Shown one piece after another: positions 8,560 through 19,160 of a DNA stretch of 64,000 nucleotides. Made by a program: the position numbers and the translations under genes. The DNA comes from Gigaspora rosea (Eukaryota; Glomeromycota; Glomeromycetes; Diversisporales; Gigasporaceae): assembly GCA_003550325.1 (NCBI GenBank), contig QKWP01000001.1, positions 142,379-206,378 on the forward strand, in the 5' to 3' direction. Under the pieces are notes generated by a model, which did no database searches, was not told where the DNA came from, and saw only the letters and a program-made list of their open reading frames with translations. Each line of letters opens with the position of its first letter. The first letter of the stretch is position 1.

Positions 8560-11500
8560 AATAAAAGTAGGGTATCATAATATAAATGGTTTAAAGGTAA
8601 ACAAGAGTAAAATAGATCTGGTCATAGACTTTATGGAAGAAAATGGAATAGGAGTTTTAGGTTTAGAAGAAACGAACATCTCCAAGCTAGAGGAAAAATG
8701 CTTTTCAAAAACAATAAAAAATATAGAAACTTCTGGACCGCGGCTAATAGAAACAAAAAGAAGGGATCCGGAGTAGGGATCAAAATAGAGAAAACATGGA
8801 AAAAACATGTCTCAGGTATAGAGAGCATTAATCCATATACTCTTAATATTAGACTAGATTTTAAAGGGCTTGGGGTGCATATTATAGCAGTATATATGCT
8901 CCAACTAATAACGAAATACAGGAAGAGATTTATAAATATCTAAAAGAACAATTGGAACAACCATGCTGGAAGCAAACCAAATTTATAGTAATATGAGATT
9001 TTAATGCAGAGTTAGAAGAGAGAGATACTGAGGAGGAAAAAGAAGCACAAAAACGAAAGAAAGAAAAAAATAAAAAAATTGATATTAGAGATGTTGGAAG
9101 AGAAGGACATATTGGACATTCACAAAGCAACAAATCCAAATAAGCACATAACAACATGGGTAGGCAGGGGAAGTGAAATGAAAATTGACTATATCTGGAT
9201 CTCAAAGAGCTAGAATTATAGCATTTTATTATACAAAGTATATGATACAGACCAAATAACAGCAAGTGATCACAAAATTATATTAGGTAAGATTGAAACA
9301 GGAATGCATACAAGGAAAAATATTTTTGCAAGACTGCAAAGAAAAGATAGGGAAACATTGAGTATAGATAGTGCCAAAGTGACAGAAGAAGATTGGAATG
9401 CGTACAGAGGTAGATTAGAAAAAGAGGTTGCTAAAATGAAAGACAATTGCATTAATTGATATAGATGAAATATGAGAAAGAATATTGATTTGCATTAGAA
9501 GAGCAGCAAGAGAAACTCTGCCTAAAAGAAAAGAGTACTAGAGCTACAAGAACTACAAGTTGAGAATGAAAATTTGAGAATACTTAAGAAAGATATAAGA
9601 AGGATAGCAAAGTGGTGTTCTAAAATAAAGAAGTTCAAGTTTCAAGAAACTGAAAACTCAGAATTAGATCTGTTTATCCTCGAAGAAGGAGCTAAAGGTC
9701 TTCTAAAAGATCTAAGAAACAAACACAACAAAGCACATATAGAAGGAGAAACATTATTGTATCAAGATTTGAAAAGTATTAAAAAAGATCTATAAGTCTG
9801 GTGGAATTCTTCAAAACATGGTAAACGGAAAAGAAGAAAATAGAAGAAAAATTAATTCAAAAAAATGTTGAAAGAAGGTACGCGATAGTGATAAGCAACC
9901 AAAAGAGAATGATTAACAGTTTGCTAAAAAGACCATACAAAAAATTAAGAATAGACAGAGTGATAGTCGAGACGGACGATGGTGAAGAGGATTTAATACA
10001 CGAACTACAAGAAGTGTTGAAAATAGTAAAAAGTCACATTGAAATCCAGTTCTGAAAGCAAAACGTACATGTAAATAATCTGCCTGATTTCTGGAAAAAG
10101 AGTACGAGCCAATTAAAGCAATAGAAGAGGATTGGTACAAGGAGTTGCTAAAAACGGTGTAAGTAGAAGAGTAGGACATCGCATTAAGCCAGACCAAAAA
10201 TAATTCAGCACTAGGAATAACAGGAATTTCATATCCTCTTCTGAGAAATATTGGGGAATTAGCAAAAACCCTCTTTGTTAATTTTTCAACAGAATATATA
10301 AAAAGCGATAAAATTCCAAAAAAATGAAAAATAGGTTTACTATACCCAATACCAAAGCAAGAAAAATAGGGGTATAAGCTAAACAAAGTGCGACCTATTT
10401 TGCTTCTAGAAACCTTTAGAAAGACTGTCATACAATAGGTTAAGCAAAGTCCTGAAAGAAAGAGACATACTGAAAAGAAGAATTTTGCAGGACTGCCTGA
10501 AGAGGGTACGGTACGGCAGCACCAGTTCACCTGTTGAACTGCGTTTTAAAAGATACAAAAGAGAAAAAGAAGGAATTATGGTTTCTTTCAAGATATAAAA
10601 AGGCTTTCGATTCGGTCAGCCTAGAAATGTTAAATCTAGCTCTGCGTTGTTTAAAGATTCCAGAAATAACAAGAAGCTTCATAATTGAATTATATAAAAA
10701 AAAAGAAATGGTATAACAGAAAAGTTCGAAACACAAAATGGTATAGACCAAGAGGAGGTCATTCTGCCCCTGGTCTGGAGAATTTTCTATGATCCTCTTC
10801 TGACAGTGATCAAGAAAAAAGAAAAATTAGGGTATGAACTACAAGTTGATTGGCTGATAGATCTAAGCTTAAACAAAGTAGAAAGGCTGAGTATAAAAAT
10901 AGAGGTGATCACATATGCAGATGATACAAGTATATAGCTAATTCAAGAAAAGAACTAGAGGGCATCATAGAAATCGCAGAACAGTTTTACAAAATAAATA
11001 ACATTGAAATAAATAGCCAGAAATCAGAACTAGTAGTCATCAACAAAGATAAAAGGAAAGGGATAATGTAGAAATGAAGCAAAAAAGAGAAAAGGTGGTA
11101 ATGAAAAAAGCAGATAAAGCAACAAGGTTTTTAGGAGTCTGGATATTGTCCAAAGCAGAAAAATGAGCAGCTTTGAATTTGGTTAGAAAAGAAGTAGATT
11201 TAGTAGTTAAATCACTAAGAAAAAAGAAAGTATCTCTTGCACATATGGTATTTATGAATAATAGGGTTCTATTACCGAGAATAGAGTATAGAATGCAACA
11301 TCATATATTACTATGAAATTTGTGTGACAGGTTGCAAAGTCCAATGTTCAAGCTAACAAAAACAAAGCCAACATGGCAAGCACACTTGCAAATGCGATTT
11401 TAATGCACAAGAATATAGTGGAGTTCAAATCAATCTGGCAGAACCAGATAGAGCATCATGTAACAGAGCTAATGGCATGGCTAAATAACCACAAAGAGGT

Positions 11501-13330
11501 GGGAGATGCGATTTGGCTAAGAATCAGGCAGGCACAATTGGACTGCAAAGCTCAAAGTGTATTCTGGCCTTGAATAGTGCGCGAATGAACAAAGTACAAT
11601 TAAAATATAATTTAAATTACAGAATAGTGCAAAAGGCAAGTAGGCTTGACATAAATATAAAGGCAGAAGAAATGGAAACAGCTTTTGCTTTGTTTAGTGC
11701 AAAAAATGAAATATTAGATCTAATAGAAAAAAAGGATGCAGAGAGTTACTGCAGGGAAAAAAATTGAACATTTTTATGCTTGAACAAATAATATGCGATC
11801 AAGGAAAACAGCTCCTAACCTGGGATCAGATAAAACAAATTAGGGGCATTAACCTAGCAGGGAAGAGACCAAAATGGTTCAAAAATCTCGAGCAGAAAGT
11901 TCTGAATATCGAAGACTGCAGAGTACTTAAGCAAGAATTCTGGGCACAACCAACAAAGAGTCTTAGCATAAAGGTGCGTCTAGAGGAAGTTAGTCAGGAT
12001 TGTAAAATAAAGGAATGGGTAGTACTAAAAAGTAAAGGCAGCCGAGTAAATATGGGAAAAATACAGGACAAGAAAGTGCAAAGATATACGAAATAGAGCA
12101 CTAGACAGAAAAACAAGACTCACAAGAAAAAGGTGTAATTATAGAAAGATGTACAGGATGTAATAGAGGACAAGGTTTGGTGCCATGCAGGTACAGACAA
12201 GGTTTCAAGAACACAAGACGAGCCATTAGAAGAAACCTGTTAGAAAAGATAGAAGACCCCAGAAAAAATATTGGAAATTAGGAATACCGAAGTGTACCTT
12301 GGTATATAAAGACAAAGATCCAGCAGACAACAAAGTGAACCAAGAAATGAGTTGTAACCCCATAAGGATACAAAGAATAGAAGAAGAAGTAATCGAGGGT
12401 AGCATAAAAGAAGAGGAAGTCAAAAAGAAGCTTAAAGAAAAGTGTAAATTCTAAAGGACGTCAAAGAAGTAACTTTTTTATGGACGGCCCTTGGATTAAC
12501 CCAAAATGTAACCAAGAAAAGGCCAAAATGGGAGGAGATTGGATAGCAATAGGAAACAACTCAAAGAAAGAAGAAACAAAAGCAGACTTCTTTTGTGGCT
12601 TCACAAACTGGCCTTCCGCAACAAGAGCTGAACTAGGGGCTATAGAATCTGCTCTACTGGCCGCACTAGAAATTGTAAAGGTTACTATAGTAACAGATAG
12701 TGCAGCAGCCATTCAAGCAATAAAAAAAGCAGCAATATGAACAAATTAAGAAAATGCTTTAAGATCAAGAACAGAAACATGCTACTAAGTATTCAGAAGA
12801 TTAAAAGTTTGAAGAACTTGAAATTGCGGCTCAAGAAAGTTAAGGGACTTAGTAATATTTTAGAGAATGATACAGCAAATGGCCTAGCAAAAAAGAGAGC
12901 AAGAAAAGGTTCAATGTTGGAGTTTAAAGATCCATGGGAAAGATTTACAAAGGCAATACTTAGGTAGAAAAATTTGAGAATAAATAATGAGATCAGAAGT
13001 AGTATAAATAGAATAGCTCTAGCAGTAGTAGATATAGAATGGGCAAACTTGAGAAGCAGTAAACGTTGGATAGAAAAAGAGGTGAGAAAAAATAAAATAG
13101 TTTGGAAAGAAACTTGAAAAGACATATGGAATTTTAAGGAGGGTAATTGTACGGATAAAGGAAAAAATAGAGATTGGATATTCTGGGTCAAATGTCTAAA
13201 TAAAGCCTTACCAACTATGGATAAGCTCAACAAAAGGAACCTAGACCTGTATGAATCTAGCACATGTATCGCATATGGAGCTGAGAAAGAAACTCAAGAT
13301 CATTTAGTGACCTGTCAAGAGTATCAAATA
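8560..13330 (+). pseudogene. LINE ORF2 remains: AP endonuclease, RT, RNase H, zinc knuckle
   Basis: Endonuclease signs are GYHNINGLKVNKSK, GVLGLEETNI, KGSGVGIKIEKTW, DFNAELEERD and ASDHKIILGK, the usual order of an AP-type nuclease. The RT shows NCVLKDTKEKKKELW, KAFDSVSLEML and ITYADDT with the two catalytic Asp. The RNase H shows MDGPW, RAELGAIESALLAAL, VTDSAAAIQA and ENDTANGLAKK. A Cys-x-H-x-C knuckle follows (ETQDHLVTCQEY). The frame changes many times between these blocks, and the linker between endonuclease and RT is the most decayed part. Reading order and motifs match the second LINE block by block. Confidence 0.75.
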
Positions 13331-14180
13331 TCTTGAAACGGAACTGAAAAAGAAGTTAGCGAGATAATATGAAAAGAGGCCTTTGACGATACAACCAATT
13401 TAAAAGAAGCCAGAGAATCAATAAAAGATGAAGTTTTCGATACCTATCGGCAAGAAAAATTTGAAGCGAAAGAAGAATTAATAAAGGCCTTTTGTCAACA
13501 GAGAGAAAAGAAAGGGTGGAAATCTTGTTCAAAATAGCAAAAAGAAGACAAAGATAGTAGGTACGTTACTTGACAGTTTTAGCGAGATTTTCCACAAGAG
13601 AATATAGAGCCAGAAATGTGATTTAGTCGCAGATTGGAAAAAAGACCATGGTATGAAAGGTCTGATAAGAAAAGAAAAACGTCTGAAAAAAAGAAAACGA
13701 AGGGAAATAAAATTAGACCAAATAAAGAAAATGTAAACCCAAGCACTTTGAAAATGGAAAAAGAAGAACACTCAGTAAAGCTCTTGGGGGAAAGGAAAGA
13801 CAAGAGAAAAGAAAAATCCAAATCTAACATAAAGCTAAAAGAGCTTTTTGAGAACAACGTAAAGGCATAGATAGGAGAAAATGTGAAACCGGCCTGGTCC
13901 TTTTGGACGAAGCCATTTTATAAAAACAATAGGCAATCCTAACATGGCATTCGATGGCCTATCAGTGAACTCAAAAAACAAGTTCTTAGCAAGTTAAAGT
14001 CCCCGAGAGAGATGAAAAATCAGAATAGCAGATCGCACCTGGGTACAAAAGTATCGAGTGAGTCTTTGTTTGGTTAGGTAACATCTAGATATTAGACACT
14101 TTGTGTATACAATATTCTTTAACCTTAATAAATAAAGGCAGGGTCGCCAAAAAAAATAAAAAATAAAAAATAAAACAACA

Positions 14181-14570
14181 TATATATATATAACACTTAG
14201 TTTCAAATTTCACTTTTCATATTACTAAAATGTACCTATACAGAAAGATTACTAAAATTAGAGTAGCTGTGTGATGCAGTTATGCTAAACCTAGAAAAAT
14301 TATATAAGTTAGTTAGAATTAATTAGTAAAATTTTATAAATCATAAAATTTTATAGAATTTTATTAATAAAATTTTATAAAATCTTATTATACACAAATT
14401 TTTATTAATTAATTCTAACTTTTGTAAGTAAACATATTTAGCACTTAAAATACATTAAATCAATATATTTATTTTTTAATTTTTTTTTCACTTAGGCAGT
14501 TTCACCAGTATTTTATTAAGATACTAAGTATATCACTATATAATACACTTGTTTACTTCTAATTTGCAAA
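14181..14570. repeat. Outlying palindromic unit of the 15.6-17.4 kb array
   Basis: At about 14300-14410 lies TTAGAATTAATTAGTAAAAT, then a palindrome centred on TTTTATTAATAAAA, then the complementary ATTAATTCTAA. The flanks (GTAAACATATTTAGCAC and ATACATTAAAT) match those of the main array downstream. The remaining bases are AT-rich with no gene. Confidence 0.65.
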
Positions 14571-15003
14571 TCTGACATTACCCGGCTGCCGTAAAAGGTG
14601 CCCAAGTACAACCTGCCGCACTAATTTGAAGACGAGTCTAAAAACTAGAGGCTATGTTAAACTAGCCTAAGTGCCACACTATAATGGCTTCTTCTCTCCT
14701 TCATATTCCTTTAACTAACAAGGAATTTACTAAGGATGAAATAAGGAGAGGATAAACATAAAAAAATATTAAACCAAGAAAACGAAAAATACAAAAAGAA
14801 AAACAAACAAAAAAGAAAAAAGAAAGAGGAAAACAAAAAAGAAAAAAACCACATAGTAAAGCACGAAGGCTAGTCTAACGAAAAAGAAACAAAAACCAAT
14901 GGAAAAAAAGAAAGAGAAAACACTATTATAACCCGTGAAAGGTTGAATAAAAATTATATAACAAATGCAACTATTGTATATCTCTACTTTAAAGCTACGC
15001 CTT
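14571..15003. other. Unassigned GC-richer block and polypurine tract
   Basis: Between about 14570 and 14720 composition rises (CCGGCTGCCGTAAAAGG, CCTGCCGCACTAA); no RNA fold or ORF was recognised. From 14755 to 14935 the plus strand is nearly all A and G (AAAAAGAAAAACAAAC type), a polypurine tract. Confidence 0.4.
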
Positions 15004-15640
15004 AATTAATATCTTCTTCCGACTATACGACCAACCTCGAATATCCCTATACCATATCGATTGAGTACGTCGTATGGAGTAGCACTGAAACTGTATTCGT
15101 AAACAAACATGTCACGTGGTTGCATTCTACTGGGTCCATCCGAATTTGTAAAAGTAAACAGCCGATCTTTTGGAGGGGTAAACCAAATCCCCACTTTTTA
15201 TCGAAAATTTTGGAAGAAAGGCAAGAAGGCGAAAAAGATGATACAAAGAAATCACTTGTAAGAAATCTACAGGAGAGTGTTGTTTGAAAACTCATTTTTT
15301 TGCTGTTCCCCGTTATATAGTCACAGGTTACTTCGTCGACGGAGCGGAAATGATAACTCCACCAAAATTTTTCGTACAAGGGCGCCACCTTCTGCCAGTT
15401 ATCTTGTACCAAAACGCTTTTGGCTTGCATGCCGAATATATCAAAGGAGTCCCTAGATATCGCAATAGTTAACCTTTGTTGAAACCGTAGATCCTGTGTA
15501 CTTCTACCCACGCTCCAACAAAAAACTTTTTGTTTTCTTCCATTAGAAATTTGGTCCAAGTGATCGTCAGAAAGAATTTTTTGAATCGAAATTGTATATT
15601 TATTTTTATTTTCTTGAAATTTGGAGAATAGATACATAAT
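15004..15640 (-). pseudogene. Unidentified protein-coding remnant
   Basis: Two overlapping minus-strand reading frames: one open from 15637 to 15047 and another from 15194 to 15006 with stop TAA. The text is more GC-balanced than its surroundings and not low-complexity: ILSDDHLDQISNGRKQKVF, RFQQRLTIAISRDSFDIFG and WFTPPKDRLFTFTNSDGPSR, then SRMQPRDMFVYEYSFSATPY. The most plausible reading switches frame between the two near 15200, so it is either a broken gene or two exons. I do not recognise the family. It abuts the start of the palindromic array at about 15610. Confidence 0.35.
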
Positions 15641-17380
15641 TTTTAATTTTTAATCAAAAAAGTTAAATTTAAGCATGTTTTCTCTAATTTTAAGTAAAAT
15701 AAAACCAATACTGCTGATTTAATATATATTTAGGCTTTAAACAAGTTTGGCTAGTAAATTAAGTTAGAATTAATCAGTAAAATTTTATGAATAATAAAAT
15801 AATATAGAATTTTATTAAGGGTAGAAGTACATAGATTATTTATCATATGATTTTTGTTGTACAATGAGATTTATATAGAAATTAATAATGTGCTACTAAT
15901 AAAACTTTTATAGTTGCAACCAAATTTACTAAAATTTTATAATATGTAAAATAAAATGCAAGTTTTATAATAGTAAAATTTTAATATAGTATATATTTAA
16001 AAATTATGCTTCTATATACCATAAAGTTTTCCCGAGTTGGCTCAAATTTTTTGAGTTACACAAAATTATCAATTTTAATTGGTCAATATCATATGATTAT
16101 CATATAATTTTTGTAAACAACTTTTAATATCTAAAGTTTAAATCTTTATAACTTGAACGAATATTCAACCAATTTTAATAATTTTATTATTTTTAGAATC
16201 ATAAAAACCTGCTTTATGATTTTATTTAATAGTTTAAATAATTTGTTTAAAAAATATTTTACTAAACTTTAAAAAAAAAATTGATACCACAAAATCATAT
16301 GATAAATAATTTACATATTTCCTACCCTTAATAAAATTCTATAAAATCTTAAAATTCACAATATTTTACTAATTAATTCTAACTTATTGCATTAGATAAA
16401 CATGTTCAGAGTCTAAAAATATATTAAATTAGCAGTATTGTTTTTATTTTACTTGAAATTTGGAGAAAAGTTGCTTAAATTTGACTTTTTTAATAAATTA
16501 TGTATCTATTCTCAAAATTTCAAGTAAATAACAATAATTCTGCTAATTTGATATATTTTTAGGTGCTATACAAGTTTACTTAGTGTATAAGTTAAAATTA
16601 ATCAGTAAAAGTCCATCGGCTCCGTTCGTAGCTCCATTGCCAACCCTTTGTGAATCATAAGATTTTATAAAATTTTATTAATAAAATTCTATAAAATTTT
16701 ATAATTCACAAAATTTTACTAATTAAATCTAACTCCATGCACTAAATAAACTTATTTAGAACCTAAAAATATATTAAATTGGCAGAATTGTTTTTATTTT
16801 ACTTGAAATTTGGAGAAAAGATGTTTAAATTTGACTTTTTTGATCAAAAATCCAAAATTATGCATCTATTCTTCAAATTTCAAGTAAAATAAAAATAACT
16901 TTGATATATTTTTAGGTGCTATACAGTTTACTTAGTGCATTAAGTTAGGATTAATTAGTAAAAGTTGGTGAATCATAAGATTTTATAGAATTTTATTAAT
17001 AATATTCTATAAAATTTTATGATTCACAAAATTTTACTAATTAATTTAACTCTATGCACTAAATAAGCTTATTTAGAACCTAAAAATACATTAAATTAGC
17101 AGAATTGTTTTTATTTTACTTAAAATTTGAAGAAATGATACTTAAATTTGACTTTTTTGATCAAACATCTATTCTCCAAATTTTAAGTAAAATAAAAAAT
17201 AACTCTGCTGATTTGATGCATTTTTAGGTGCTGAATATGTTTACTTAGTGCATAAAGTTAGAATTAATTAATAAAAATTTGTGTATTATAAGATTTTATA
17301 AAATTTTATTAATAAAATTCTATAAAATCTTATGATTCATAAAATTTTAAACTTTATGCACTAAGTAAACTTGTCAGCAC
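15610..17380. repeat. Array of ~330-bp palindromic units
   Basis: Palindromes centred on TTTTATTAATAAAATTC occur near 15815 (split by an insertion), 16665, 16998 and 17312, so the spacing is about 315-335 bp. Between them stand complementary arms (CTTGAAATTTGGAGAAAAG and CTATTCTCCAAATTTCAAG) round a second centre (GACTTTTTTGATCAAAAA type). The array therefore alternates two palindromic centres, as expected of head-to-head duplication or repeated insertion of a foldback element. The unit near 16605-16650 carries a short GC-richer insert (CCATCGGCTCCGTTCGTAGC). No coding. Confidence 0.75.
15819..16327. mobile_element. TTAA-flanked MITE C1
   Basis: Ends GGGTAGAAGTACATAG and its inverted partner ATATTTCCTACCC, with TTAA on both sides (15815-15818 and 16328-16331). 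A homologous, shorter copy lies at 43015-43377 with GGGTAGGGTAAA ends and the same TTAA context, and both share the interior CTTCTAATAAAACTTTT. It sits exactly in the centre of an array palindrome, whose other units show the empty site. TTAA targets are used by piggyBac-type transposases; TA targeting with AGGG ends cannot be fully excluded. No ORF. Confidence 0.75.
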
Positions 17381-18089
17381 CAAAAAAAACATATAAGTAT
17401 ATTTGAACTCAGACCAGTTTGCATTTTGATCCTGGACTGGACCTGAACCGGACCTATTCTGATCATGACCGGACCCAAACCAGACCTAATTATATATTGT
17501 TTAAATCCCCCCACTCTAAAAAATTTTGAATTTGTTATGTTAAACAAAAAATTAAATTGGAGTGGCCTTAACATGAACAAATAATTTGAGGTCTCATTTA
17601 CTTTAGTTAATAGAGTAAAACTTGACTGATTAACTTTGATTATCGAAATTATAGGTTGAATATTATATGTTCAAAAACTTTTTAGTATTAAGCAGTTACT
17701 AAAAAAATTCATGTTGAAACGGCAAAAAAAAGTAAGCATACGCCAATCAAATTGCAAGAATTTTGCATAGATCTTTCTAGAATCCGATTCCTAATGAAAT
17801 ATGTTGATCGATGATCGTCACCATCGGGCTTCCGAGTCGGCTTCAGACCCGATTTTTGATCTGATTTCCGAAGTTGGTGATGTCATCTAGGGTGAAAGTT
17901 AGCAACATTCTATTTAGGTAACTTTTTAATTATTTGTAATAACTCTGACACCAATTTAATATAAAATAAGTATGGATTTTATTTGTATAAAAACAATTTC
18001 AATTTCAATCTCAATTTATGGGCCCAGCCGAATTATAAATTTATGTACTGTGTATTGCCTAATATTGAATAAAGTGCAATTTTTTTCAA
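17381..18089. other. Spacer with a decayed hAT-like end and a promoter-like stretch
   Basis: Between 17400 and 17490 the motif (T/C)GGACC / GGTCC recurs (CTGGACTGGACCTGAACC), like the iterons in the element at 31180-31540, so a decayed hAT-like end is likely. No gene is seen from 17500 to 17970. TTTGTATAAAAAC at about 17983-17995, roughly 100 bp before the ATG at 18090, is a plausible TATA box for the CBM21-like gene. Confidence 0.4.
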
Positions 18090-18437
18090 ATGACAACCAA
18101 TATATTCGTAAACTCTATAAGGGTTGTTGATGAAAGGGAAAGTGGTATAAGGATTGTTGGTAAAAGGAAAAGTGGATTTTCTAGAGAAAACAGTGTAGTC
18201 AATTTTTACGGGGAGGTTATAGTACAAGCTTCTAACGAAGAGAAAAATTTGATTATAGAATATACTACAGATTCTTGGTGTAGAGAAAGTAGCGTAACTG
18301 CAAAACGATTACACACTCTCTCCAGCAATAAAGATTTATATTATTTTGACATTTCAGTTTTTAAAGAGTCTAACATACCTTTATATCTGGAATTTCGTGC
18401 TCGATGTGAATTCGCAAATTTTATTGTTTATATTTAA
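18090..18437 (+). CDS. CBM21-like (glycogen/starch-binding) domain protein, short
   Basis: 115 codons, ATG to TAA. From residue 36 the protein follows the CBM21 pattern known from PPP1R3-type glycogen-targeting subunits and fungal glucoamylases: VNFYGEVIVQASNEEKNL (first strands), IIEYTTDSWCRESSVTAKR (the RYTTDnW signature with Trp) and LYYFDISVFKES followed by LYLEFRARCEFAN (the F.F.I / leF strand pair). The usual C-terminal YWDNN is missing, so the domain lacks its last strand. A foldback repeat starts 11 bp after the stop, which may have truncated the gene. No signal peptide or membrane segment is seen. The start is chosen because it is the first ATG after a TATA-like site about 100 bp upstream; earlier exons cannot be excluded. 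If functional it would bind glycogen in the cytoplasm, alone or as a PP1-targeting partner, but no PP1-binding RVxF motif is present. Confidence 0.45.
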   Translation: MTTNIFVNSIRVVDERESGIRIVGKRKSGFSRENSVVNFYGEVIVQASNEEKNLIIEYTTDSWCRESSVTAKRLHTLSSNKDLYYFDISVFKESNIPLYLEFRARCEFANFIVYI

Positions 18438-18447
18438 TTTAGATATT

Positions 18448-18638
18448 TAGTCACAAGTATTTTATTTAGTCAACTATTTAGACATTTAGTCATATAGTAT
18501 TTATTTAGTAAACTATTTAGGCATTTAGACAAATTTAGACTTTTGATATTTCAAAAAAAAAATAATGCTATGTCGAAATATATTTAGATACTAATTGCCT
18601 AAATAGTTAACTAAATTAAGTATTTTGACTAACAACAT
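18448..18638. repeat. Foldback repeat between CBM21-like gene and LINE
   Basis: The left arm has TTTAGTCAACTATTTAGAC and the right arm GCCTAAATAGTTAACTAAA, with AGTATTTT or AAGTATTTTGACT at the outer edges. The centre is an A run near 18555. Probably a tiny MITE; the target duplication is not clear. Confidence 0.5.
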
Positions 18639-19160
18639 TATGGAGAAGGACCAAAAATATAGGAAGCAGTCTAAAACAGATATCTGGGATGCAACAACAA
18701 GACTTAGCAAAGTAATAAGAATATTATAAAAATCAAAGGAGGGAAGTTTAAATATAGACGAATTACAAAGGTGCAACGATACAATTGATTTTATTAACCA
18801 TGGTCAGAGCATGCAGATACAGAAAATCAAAAATCTAACAGAAGAGGTAATTATTGATTTAAAGGGATGGTGAAAGCTCTTAAACGCAAGAGCAGCAGTT
18901 AAAAGATCAAGAATTAAAAGATTAGAAATTGAAAACCACGTAGAATGTAGATATGCTATGATCGAAAACGACAAAAAAAAAATGCTCTGAAGCCTTCTTA
19001 ATAAACCATAGAAGTCAATTAAACTAGATACTAACTAGATCATATCTTTGAACAAGATAGTGTAGATAGAAATCTAATAACAGAGGAAGAAGTGGTACTC
19101 GAAAAGACTATGTTACATTTCTAGTAGCAAATTCAGAAAAGAAGAACACACTTAAGTTCT

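Larger units (their letters stand above)
6210..14180 (+). mobile_element. LINE-1 of this window: degenerate full-length-like non-LTR retrotransposon
   Basis: Order on the plus strand: ORF1 (6210-7868), AP-type endonuclease (about 8560-9295), reverse transcriptase (about 10130-10990 with YADDT at 10914), RNase H (about 12450-12990), a Cys/His knuckle (about 13260-13320) and an AAAAT-repeat tail (14150-14178). Endonuclease, RT, then RNase H plus C-terminal knuckle fits the I/Tad1-like side of the LINE tree. The element is about 7.2 kb without the MITE at 6432-7182. It holds many stops and frameshifts and cannot encode a working protein. A second LINE at 18.6-23.8 kb is the same lineage but clearly divergent. 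Confidence 0.85.

Noticed and set aside
9913-10530. 205-codon minus-strand ORF
   Set aside because: Antisense to the linker and RT of the first LINE; codon-position shadow.
12793-13263. 156-codon minus-strand ORF
   Set aside because: Antisense to the LINE RNase H tail and knuckle region; Leu/Phe/Ser-rich shadow.
14571-14720. Possible structured RNA in a GC-richer block
   Set aside because: It matches no 5S rRNA or other RNA pattern I know, and no convincing stems were found by eye.
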